Shown here in pieces: positions 1 to 9,171 of a stretch of 64,000 nt of DNA. Each line of letters starts with the position of its first letter. The first letter of the stretch is position 1. Position numbers and translations under genes: made by a program. The notes under the pieces were generated by a model. The model did no database searches. It saw nothing but the letters and a program-made list of their open reading frames with translations, and had not been told where the DNA came from. This DNA is from Physcia stellaris (taxonomy: Eukaryota > Ascomycota > Lecanoromycetes > Caliciales > Physciaceae): the NCBI GenBank assembly GCA_018902385.1, contig JABSSW010000028.1, positions 62,001 to 126,000 of the forward strand, written 5' to 3'.

Positions 1-482
1 GATGATACTGTACTGTACGTCTTTTTCGGTCCGATCACTTCCTGATACGCACTTCATGGAGAACATTTACGCTGAGTAGCGACAATTTCACATTGCGACT
101 AGACACTGATACTGTCTTTCCATCTTCTTCATACTTGAACACGGAGAAATAGTTACTGATCTGCGAATGTATCAGCACTACTGTTCGGCCAATATCCGAT
201 CTGTCCGAGCTCTATTTCCAGTACAGCGAGTACCGTTTAGAGATCCTCGAAGAACGTATCCGGGAGAAACTGAAGACGTTAAGGGACAATAAACGCAACG
301 GAAGGACGATGAATGTTCGGCATTTCAAGCATTTTCTCAAGCGACAAGAGGAGTTCCTCGCTCACATGAACCAAGAAATGCTCGAGGACCGGCATGTCAT
401 CAAAGGCGAGATCGATGATAGCCATCGTCTGAATAAGGAGAACTCGAGGGAAGGGAAGAGCAAGCGAAGGCGGGATGTATGA
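1..482 (+). CDS. 3' end of an unrecognised protein gene (5' part outside window)
   Basis: The last exon is open from about 176 to a TGA at 480-482, with a probable intron 15-175 (donor GTACGT; acceptor ATCAG preceded by a TACTGAT branch site). The frame joins a few codons at 1-14 to an exon encoding about 102 residues. The C-terminus is strongly charged and probably helical (runs such as EILEERIREKLKTLRDNKR and FKHFLKRQEEFLAHMNQEM) and ends in a basic KSKRRRDV tail that could act as a nuclear localisation signal. I do not recognise the family. The intron is longer than its neighbours, so the donor is the least certain point. Confidence 0.5.
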
Positions 483-1211
483 AGATCTACTCTGTACAGA
501 GCTTGGACTTGAACGACAGTAACGACACTTGATACCCATCTTCTCGGCTTTTTCGACTTGGCTTGTGACGATAGGAAGTTGTTTAACGAGTCTTCGAACT
601 GTATCCCCACATTTGGGAAGCTTAGACATCATATCCCGTGTAGAATATATTGCATTTCCTCGGTGTTTACGAGATCTGTCGACATGATCAATTGATGTCA
701 GCCCTCTTAATTCGTTGTGGAGTACTACTGAGGTGAGAAGCATATTAATCGCACTTTTTCGACCCGCATTAGTTCATTCATAATTCAATGGGCTGGCAGT
801 ACGTACTCTCGTACTGTAGTATGTAGTCCTCGGTACCTTACTGGCACCACTGGTGGGATCGCGTGGCCGTCTGACCCTAAAATCAGTTAGGGTTGTAGAA
901 GTGCCTCACATCCTTTGTCACCTCTGTATTGCAAGTTTGACGTGCTTCCTCGTTGACTTTTGCAGAATTCAATAAGAACCATACACTCAAACTTGCCGTA
1001 GCGTCAGCTCTCGGGTCACTTGCCTTTCTAGTAACGTCTTTCCCCAAACGTTGATGATTTCATCGAATGAAAGAACATTTTGGCCGTTAAGGTACTCGGT
1101 ATCAGAATTCCCAAGTCAGGTAGCTCATGACATCTGTTTGCCCAGCCGACCCGCACATAGACTGCTGGAACTTCTTGGCTCACGTCGTATGAAGGTTGAG
1201 GCTTGGTGACA
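483..1211. other. intergenic interval, no gene seen
   Basis: About 730 bp between the 3' end of the first gene and the RING-protein start, both on the plus strand. Short ORFs overlapping it (for example minus strand 279-743) are shadows of the first gene or lack any family resemblance. It should hold the terminator of the upstream gene and the promoter of the RING gene; I see no distinctive element. Confidence 0.5.
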
Positions 1212-3340
1212 ATGAATCATTCCAGGCCCACCGGCATCAGTCCATTACAACAAAATGGCTCGAGTAGCCTTCTTCAGACGCTCGAAACGAACCTTGAAGA
1301 CTTAAGATCCGTGATTACTTGCCGGATCTGTATACGCCCACTGTACGAACCTTACACAATATCCTGTGGTCACACGTTCTGCTACAGTTGCCTGCGGCAA
1401 TGGTTCGATCGGGATCCCAGGAAGAAGACCTGTCCAGACTGCCGTACTGAAGTCACACGTGAACCTGCTCAATCTTACCTCGTAAGTCCAAGCTCCATGA
1501 GTATATCGTAACCAGTCCTTGTTGACGTCCTTCGTAGCTCCGGGACATCACTCAGATATTTGTCAGCCGAGCAGAGTTATTACCACCGGGAGAGACTACA
1601 GAAGAACATCGCGCTCTTCAGCAAGAGGAAGCAAATCTCGTCGATCAAGATAAAGCGATAGGCGCTAGCACCGGTAAAGGTCTGTTTAGGGTTCGTTTTC
1701 GAGATGCTGGCCCGAGACAAATCCCCATAATCAGAGATGTAGAGGATGGAGTGGATCGATGCCCTAGATGTACCTGGGAACTGGAAGATGGATGGTGTGA
1801 GAGTTGCGGATATGGTGATGGTGAGAGGCATTCGGAAACTGAGATGAGCGACTCGGACAACTCTTACTATTATGGACATGAGCTTGGTGACGAGATGAGC
1901 TTGTACGGAGCAGGCGACCTTGTCGAAGGTGGGAACGTCTCTGTCGACCGTGCAACCTCGGTTGACAGCGATGCTGTTCCCCACAATTACGAAGAGCCCG
2001 ACAACATACACGGAGCCTCAGCCAGAGCAGTGCGGCGAATTGGACATTCCGTAATACCTGCTCACTATTCAGGACATCAGCACACTCGGAATTTACGTGA
2101 GGCTTCATCTGACATTGATGATGACGAGGTCGGCGAAGCCTATCCCGACCCAGAACTGTATAGCAGTGATGACAGTGCAGGATCTTTGATCGACTTCGTA
2201 GACGATGATCAAAGTGGCATGGCTCCACGAGCGAACTCTCCGCGTAGCTCGCATTACGATACGGACCCTGGGACAGAAGTGGCTATGGATTACCATTCTG
2301 ACTACGAAGGCGGAGGTTTTAGCCCGTACGAGTCAGGCATCGACCGACGTGTCGAGAGAACGGATTCTACAGATAGTACGCAGGATGACTCAGATGATGA
2401 GTTCGAAGGCTCGAGAGCCCGACGTCAGCGGCTAGAAGCCCCTTCAATTGAATCCGACGAGGACACTGAGATTTTGGCCATGCAAGAGAGAATTCAAGCT
2501 CGGAGAAGTGCCGCATCTACCAACGGCTCCATTCCTAGGAATACCATGACACGATTTCGTCACCAAGCCACTCCTCTCTATCAAGGATCGACTTACCATG
2601 GACGATCTCAGCAAGCACCTATCGAGATTGGGAGCGATTCGGATGTTTCAGTTCCAATCCCGAGAACACGTAGCTATAGGCACATCGTTGATCCCGAAAG
2701 TTCAGATGACAATGATGCTGCTGAAAGCGACGGTCATCGCAGCTCCAGCTCCGGTACTGTACGCCGTCGATCTTCTGACGTCTCATCGACAGCCAACTCG
2801 ACCATGCGGAATAACAAGATTAGCAGACGAGCTTCTCCTATTATACTTGACTCTAGTCCAGTGAGGGGGTGTTTTAGGGAAGACAATTGGACTGTCAAGA
2901 GTCCGCCGCCAGGCCGCTCTTCCCCACGGCTAGTAAGACAGACTACACGCGGCGCATCTACTTCTTCATCTCCAAACACGTCACCCTCCATCACTAGCCC
3001 TCAATCTCCTCGGTCGGCCAGCAGGGGAAGGATCTCCAATCCGGGGCAATCACCGCTATACCACCTTCATCACCGGCTTATGACTTCTCCCACAGTACCA
3101 CGTCACGCGTCGTCAAACAGATATATTTCCTCACGTGGTCGAGCCTCTGGGCCAGTCGCACCGTTTTCACCGCGCCGTGCACTTGGATCTGCAGCGTCTC
3201 GTCGGTCTTCTGAGAGCGACGAGGCACGTGCAGCAGCAAAAGCCGAACGGAGACGAATCAAGCAGGAGCGAAGGCAAAGGAACCGTATTGTGTCCAACGC
3301 TGTCCCTGAGAGGGTACAGGGCCTAGCGTCTGTTGTTTGA
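1212..3340 (+). CDS. RING-finger (C3HC4) protein, probable E3 ubiquitin ligase
   Basis: Two exons, 1212-1481 and 1538-3340 (56-bp intron, donor GTAAGT, acceptor CGTAG), about 690 residues. The start is ATG 1212; the longer frame upstream begins only with TTG. A C3HC4 RING lies at about residues 37-80 (CRIC, then CGHTFCYSC, then CPDC), followed by the RDITQIFVSRAELLPPGE segment seen after the RING in related fungal proteins. Near residue 165 a CPRC...CESC pair resembles a zinc ribbon. The remaining 500 residues are low-complexity, rich in Ser, Asp and Arg, with acidic clusters and SP sites, and end in a basic helix rich in AKAERRRIKQERRQR. A RING of this type recruits an E2 and implies ubiquitin transfer; substrate and location are unknown. 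Confidence 0.85.
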
Positions 3341-3910
3341 CGGATTGTAAATTATCCCTGGCGAACAGAAAAGCTGCCGACACTCAAAATCCAGTCTCTC
3401 TGCTGCTTGAATGCAACTGACTTCAACATGGAGAGGTTAATCCAACTACCCAATCCCAGAAGGCGTTGGACTTGTTAGCTCAGGGAATGAGCGTATAGCG
3501 CTGGGCGTTTGACTAATACGGCAAATATGGTCCCCTAGAAAGTAAGCTTTGCTGAAAGCTGTGATCAGAGAGGCAGTGTTATGGGGCATAAGTAGGCTTA
3601 GGCTTGTAAAATGCAGTGACTTTGGAACTAGAGCAACAGCTTAGTACAGTATGCTTCCTACGCGTGCTGTAGATGGTCTTAATCTGCGGAATTCCAGGTC
3701 CCAGATGTCAATGCAGTCACAAATCTGCTCGTCAGAGTCCAGTCCTCAAGAGTGCAACTGGACCTTGGTATCAACATTCTCTTTCAAGCTGCTGGATATG
3801 AGGGATGTGAACACATTGAGCGTCTGATATAATCTTGGATGCTCACACTGACGGCAAAGCTATCTGCAGGAGACCTTAGAGTCATGGCGCTACGTCATTG
3901 AATCAGCTTT
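3341..3910. other. convergent intergenic interval, no gene seen
   Basis: 570 bp between the stop codons of the RING gene (plus) and RRP9 (minus), so both 3' UTRs and terminators should lie here. No ORF with family resemblance and no clear repeat. Confidence 0.5.
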
Positions 3911-5874
3911 TCAATCATTTGCTACGCTGACTGACCTCAACCTTATGGACTGTTTGCCCAGTCCCATTACTACCGGTTGAAGCCGAGGAACTTCAAATAC
4001 CAAAGCTCCATTCTTGCCATTGATCTTTTTCCAGCGCCCCAGCCGATGCTCCGTGCCTGTAGCGGCAACAATACAGAGACCATCTTGGCCCCTATTCCCT
4101 CGCTCGAAAACTTGAAGATCATTAATGATGCCCCTTACAGACAGCGTTTCATCCTCCCATGAAGCGTTTCCATCTGTCTTATCCTTCTCAGAGGATTGTC
4201 TTTCTACTTTCCCCACCACACCCAGTGCGTCGATCCTTCGCTTGTCTTCGCTAACCCGCCAGACTCTGATCACGCCGTCCCAGCTTCCGGATACTATCAG
4301 GTCACTGTAACTCACACTGGCCAACGCCGTTATCCATCGTGGTTGTGGCTCCCCAGGCACATTCTGACCAGGATTCTCTTCTGAAAATGTTTCTTCCGGT
4401 GTGGGCAGTGGATCGAGCCCATGCGCCAATGAGACGGTGAACACTGGTTTCTTCTTCTGCAACGTCCAAAGACACAGTGATCCATTGTCAGAGCCTATAC
4501 GAAAACAAAAATCAGTAATCTCAGTGACATAAATTCCACCGACAATGGAAATTCTGGCTATGTTGAAGAAGATTGGCAGTTTATTTTGATCCCTTGGTTA
4601 AGAGCTTCGGGCAGGTAGAAGACCTACCAGTCACGAACGTCTCTTCGTCAATCAGGGCAACTCTGTCAATACTCCCTTCACTGTAGACCTTTAGTGATTT
4701 TCCGTCTTCTCTGCCTGCCTTTTGGCCTTTTTGCCTTCTCATCTCGTAGCTTCCACTCCCGCCTCCGCGAAAAACCAATTGTGTCTCCTCTGCAACTTTC
4801 CACATTCGTGCGCTCCGGTCTCTTGCCCCGACGCTGATGCATTGCTCTTTTGCAAGCGCAGCTACATCCGCGACCTCATCTTGATGTCCAAAGAGCGTTT
4901 CTACATATGCGAGCTCGTCTAAGCTCCAGGATTTAATCGTCCTGTCCTTTGAAGCGGAATACAATTGATTAGTTCCCCTTCTGAATGCCAGACTGGTGAT
5001 GGCATCTCGATGTTGACTGAAAACTCTCAAAGGCGTGAGATCCGTAGCAGACCAGATAATGAGGCGTCTGTCTACCCCACCAGTAGCGACGAACTTGCCG
5101 GAGCCCGAGGCAGCAACGGTAAGAATGGCAGCGGTATGATGGTCAAATGACGAAGTTTCCGCCTTGGTCTTGTCACCTTGGGTGGACAGAAGCTTCTTTG
5201 GTCGACGAGCTCTTGGGGGAGGAGCCCGCATCGACGGCTTTTGCAATTTTGTGAGATTAATAGAGGGAGCAGGTGGGATGATTTCCCATTTGGTCAAGAC
5301 AACATCCTTAGTGACTGTATATGCATAGGGAGGACAGATGGCGATAGATGTCGTGGATCCGGTGTTAGCACGGAACTGAGTCTTGATAGCTGCAGAGAAG
5401 TCGAGACCGCTGGCTAAATGACGATACAGTCGCCCTTTTGTTTCCGCCTGTATACAATTATTGGCCTGAGGTAGATGGACTCAATTGATTTATACCTACA
5501 ACGTCCTCTTGCAATCTTTCGGCAATCAAGTTCCTATCTATCTCCTCCGCATCGAATCCGACCTCCTGGACTTCGCTTTCGATGTTCTTCAGATACTGTT
5601 CTGCGAGCCTTAGCCTACGTTCTGCTCCTGTTTCATCACCCTCTTCCGATTCGCTGCTTGAAACAATTTCCCGTGCATCATTGTTATCCGGTTCCCTTTC
5701 AGCATCAGAACCGCCACTGGATACGGATTCGTCTCGAGCGGGTTCTATCGACTTCGCCTTTCCTGGGTTGGAAACATTGTTTATCGTAGGCTTTTTCTTC
5801 GCACTGTACGATTTAGTGCCATCCTCGCGCTTGCGCTTGCGCTGAGAAGTGGAATGGGTGAAGAAGGATGACAT
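3911..5874 (-). CDS. RRP9: U3 snoRNP WD40 protein Rrp9 (U3-55K)
   Basis: Three exons, 5874-5500, 5447-4628 and 4494-3911; introns of 52 and 133 bp, both with GTAGGT donors. Total 592 residues. Rrp9 is the U3-specific WD40 subunit of the box C/D snoRNP in the SSU processome, needed for 18S pre-rRNA cleavage in the nucleolus. The N-terminus is basic then acidic and carries the family signature (AEQYLKNIESEVQEVGFDAEEIDRNLIAERLQEDV region, about residues 90-125) joined to ETKGRLYRHLASGLDF. The propeller follows, with recognisable blades such as ATGGVDRRLIIWS, SASKDRTIKSWS and VSGSWDGVIRVWR. It ends shortly after FEVPRLQ, typical of the family. It is divergent with the proteasome beta-4 gene (271-bp shared promoter). 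Confidence 0.93.
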
Positions 5875-6145
5875 GGGTATCGAGTTTCAAAACGGTCATA
5901 CCAAGTTCTTTAAATCTTCCAGTCTCGGCCCCTAATGCAGGCCGAGGTGAATCTGCGTCACAGTACGTTATCACTCAGGGCTATAACCCTTATCGCCTAG
6001 GGCTACCTTGTTCTCAAAAGCGCTTAGTGGATAGCCGAGCCCGAGTATACTTGCCTTATGGGCTCCAGGCCTCAGAAGCACGCGTTCTCGATTCTTACAC
6101 TTCAGCTCGGCATTCTCAGCTCCGGGTCACTATCAACATACTACA

Positions 6146-6997
6146 ATGTGAGTAGACCATCTTTTTTGAAAATCGTCAAATGCTCATGGGTTTACAGGGA
6201 GGTCCTGCTAGGTATCACGGGGAAGGATTATACCATTGTGGCGGCCTCAAAGGCCGCCATGAGAGGTGCTACTATTCTCAAGGCTTCTGACGATAAAACC
6301 AAAGAGCTGAACAAGCACACGTTGATGGCCTTCTCGGGGGAAGCAGGTGATACAGGTAAATTGTCGTGGTCCCTGTCTAGAACGCACTGGAACTGATGCT
6401 CGTAATCAAGTACAATTTGCCGAGTATATACAAGCCAACATACAGCTCTATTCTATGCGGAACGATACCGATTTAGGTCCATCAGCTGTTGCAAACTTCG
6501 TCCGTGGGGAATTAGCAAAAAGCCTCCGCTCAAGAAAGCCTTACACAGTCAACCTACTCTTGGGAGGCTTGGACCCAATCACCAACAAGCCCAGTTTATA
6601 CTGGCTCGATTACTTAGCGGCTTTGGCGCCTGTGCCATATGCAGCTCACGGATATGCGCAGTATGTAATTATCGTTCATTGACAAAGAAATTCCCTATAT
6701 CTGGATGTCATAGAGCTTACAGTCATTGAAAGATACTATTGCCTATCGATCCTTGACAAGCACCATCAACCGAACATCGACTATGAACAGGGACTCAAGA
6801 TTCTGCGAATGTGTACTGATGAGCTTAAGAGGAGGTTACCGATAGATTTCAAGGGGGTAAGAAACTTCGCATAATCACGAGAAATTTGTCGCTTTTATCA
6901 GGACTGACGATGCGTTTAGATGCTCGTCAAGGTGATAGACAAGAATGGAATTAGAGAGGTGGAGTACGATGATAGTAAGCCTGTGCCAAGTGCATAG
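6146..6997 (+). CDS. PRE1: 20S proteasome subunit beta-4 (Pre1 / PSMB2)
   Basis: Five exons: 6146-6147, 6198-6355, 6411-6660, 6733-6856 and 6920-6997; introns of 50, 55, 72 and 63 bp; 203 residues. This is a non-catalytic beta subunit of the 20S core. The sequence shows MEVLLGITGKDYTIVAASK, HTLMAFSGEAGDTVQFAEY, SLRSRKPYTVNLLLGG and HGYAQYYCLSILDKHH, and lacks a propeptide and catalytic Thr, as expected for this subunit. The start codon is split: AT at 6146-6147 and G at 6198, across a GTGAGT..ACAG intron. The alternative is an unspliced frame from ATG 6058 that adds an unrelated N-terminus, which the conserved subunit does not have. Confidence 0.92.
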
Positions 6998-7392
6998 CAC
7001 GGCGTTTGAGGATCTGGGTTTGCTGTAGTATAGAATACCCCATGCAATTGGTTGATTCAACCACATTTGCAATTAGCTCCTGCAAGTTGTATGATTTGAC
7101 TTATCAAGTCTTGGTGAAACCTGTCGAGTTTGGTACCTTGTTAGGCTTCACAAGGTCAATAGCAAACCGCACAACAACTTAAATTAACTGGCTCTGTCTG
7201 CCAGAACTCAACCCCGCGGAGAGCTTTAGGGTTCGAGCCATCGAATCTAGGGTTACTGTATATGTAGTCCACGTACACGGAAACTTACTTTTACACAGAG
7301 GGGCGCAGGTTTCATGCACCTAATCTCTCGATAAAACCTATGTGAACGATCCAGCATTAAGGATCTCTCCATCTTGTCTGTCTTCCGTCAAC
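6998..7392. other. intergenic interval before SPP2
   Basis: 395 bp between two plus-strand genes. It should contain the beta-4 terminator and the SPP2 promoter. It includes two copies of TAGGGTT (near 7228 and 7250) but no gene or clear structure. Confidence 0.45.
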
Positions 7393-8835
7393 ATGCCTTC
7401 CGCTGATCCCTTCAACGGCCCCAAAGACAAAGCAACCACAGCAAAGCCCTTGAAACCCTTTTCAATATCGCTCTCGAAAGGGAAAACACAACCAACGGCA
7501 GCCAAACCTTTTAACCCCAGGAAGCGGCCTCATTCATCGCTCGCCGAAGATGAATCGGAAACCGAGGATGCAACCTCGAAGGCACAACTCGTATCCGCTT
7601 TCGATCATTCAGCTGGAGGCGCCATCAGTGTCAATGGCCATGAGCATGAAAAGGGCCCACTGGTCATTCCAGGGCAGAAAAATCGAGATTGGCGCGAAGA
7701 GAGTTACAGAAGGAAGGGCAAAAGTTTGTTGCCTCAAGAAGTCCAAGCTATTGGGCCTGGGGAAGGTAGGGTGGATGTAACGGTCGAAAAGCATGAAGCG
7801 CCGCCAAATTTCGGCCTCAATGTTGCGAAAGCATCGGAAAAAGACCCAACTGGTGATAGCCTAATGGTCGATGCTGTAGGGGCTAGGAATACAAACTTAC
7901 GTTCTAGAGAAGCGCCGAACGAAGATGATGAGGCGATCGAAGCTCTACTGGGCAATGGTGCCAAGAAATCTACCTTGATCCTACCCACTGCTAGCGACGA
8001 TAGTGGGCGAAGAGATGCCTGGACTCAGCGAGGAGATGAGGACGATGCTTTTCGATCCGACCTTGCTTCGAGACCAGACTCTGCTAGCCTGGCTGACTAC
8101 GTCGCTGTGCCCGTGGATGAATTTGGGCCTGCCATGCTGAGAGGTATGGCCGTGGGACGCAAAGGCCCTCAAGCCGCCGGGGATAAATTGGACAAAGGCG
8201 CGAGGCCCAAGGAGCTTGTACGTCGACCAGCTTTATTAGGATTGGGAGCCAAGGAGACACCTGATGGCGCGGAGGAATTAGGGGCGTGGGGAGAAGCAGC
8301 GAAAGGAAAACGAAAGGCACAGAAGAATTACAACCCTGTCTCGCTTAAGAACTCAGTCACTGGGGAAGTGATCACCGAAGAAGAATTGGAGAAGCGAAAA
8401 AAGGACCAGGCAATTGAAGAGCAGGAATGGAGGGAGAGAAGGCACAAAAACCTTGCATTAGACACCGAAGAGAAGGGCCAAAAAAGGCTTGATGGTGTTG
8501 ATGATGGTCGAGGAAGTAGTCGCTTAAGGCGGGACCGAAGCCGGTCTCCTGACCAAGTTCGTTACCATTCATCTAAGAGGAAAACGCACAGATCTAATGA
8601 ACGAGATGGCCGCACTACTCACCAGAGAGATAGAAGCAGATCCGTTGGACGTAGGCGACACGACTCCTCACGGCGTGACAGGAGTGAATCTCCGCATAGG
8701 ACCCAGCACAGCTCCTCAAGGCGGCATCGAAGCCACTCGCGAGATCGAAAGCGCAGCAATTGGAATGATCGTGACGAATTATACGACGATGACCGCAATA
8801 GAAAAGGCAGGCGTAGCAGAGATAAGTATCACTGA
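7393..8835 (+). CDS. SPP2: Spp2-like pre-mRNA splicing factor with RS-type C-terminal tail
   Basis: Single exon, 480 residues, from ATG 7393 (an in-frame GTG 51 bases upstream is not used). Spp2 binds and activates the DEAH helicase Prp2 before the first splicing step. Evidence: an N-terminal KPFNPRKRPH region, a conserved VIPGQKNRDWREESYRRKGKS segment (about residues 93-115), then VPVDEFGPAMLRGM followed by RRPALLGLGAKE, which is the Spp2/GPKOW G-patch region. The usual GMGW core reads GMAVGRKG, so the conserved Trp is absent. The last 120 residues are rich in RS, RD and RH dipeptides like an SR protein, an extension I do not expect in yeast Spp2. It converges with UTP13. Confidence 0.85.
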   Translation: MPSADPFNGPKDKATTAKPLKPFSISLSKGKTQPTAAKPFNPRKRPHSSLAEDESETEDATSKAQLVSAFDHSAGGAISVNGHEHEKGPLVIPGQKNRDWREESYRRKGKSLLPQEVQAIGPGEGRVDVTVEKHEAPPNFGLNVAKASEKDPTGDSLMVDAVGARNTNLRSREAPNEDDEAIEALLGNGAKKSTLILPTASDDSGRRDAWTQRGDEDDAFRSDLASRPDSASLADYVAVPVDEFGPAMLRGMAVGRKGPQAAGDKLDKGARPKELVRRPALLGLGAKETPDGAEELGAWGEAAKGKRKAQKNYNPVSLKNSVTGEVITEEELEKRKKDQAIEEQEWRERRHKNLALDTEEKGQKRLDGVDDGRGSSRLRRDRSRSPDQVRYHSSKRKTHRSNERDGRTTHQRDRSRSVGRRRHDSSRRDRSESPHRTQHSSSRRHRSHSRDRKRSNWNDRDELYDDDRNRKGRRSRDKYH

Positions 8836-9171
8836 GGGGGCATACATCATTCTTCGAGCACGCGAATCCGCGATCAGAGTAGAGCCTCGAACAACGGGTT
8901 GTGACATGGGCTGTCAAGGCGCTGAATACAAATAGGACACAGAGAGAATGTAACTCAGTGGTGCTGGCACATCACCGAAAAAGTAGGAGGCAGTCTTCCG
9001 GACCGCATGGCCAGCATTGCGAATCAAACATTGCCCCAGTGACTCTGGGGATGCCACATGATTGAAAAAAAGTCCATTGGTCGTGTCAGTGAAAGAGCAT
9101 GACTAAATTGAATATGGGTAAACTAATGCAGACATCGCAACAGGCCCGTTCTCATGCTTCCCAGGCGGGTC
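8836..9171. other. convergent 3' interval, SPP2/UTP13
   Basis: 336 bp between two stop codons on opposite strands; contains 3' UTRs only as far as I can see. Confidence 0.5.

Noticed and set aside
6058-6396. 112-codon ORF giving proteasome beta-4 a longer N-terminus
   Set aside because: It reads through a good GTGAGT..ACAG intron, and the conserved subunit starts directly at the MxxLLGI motif.
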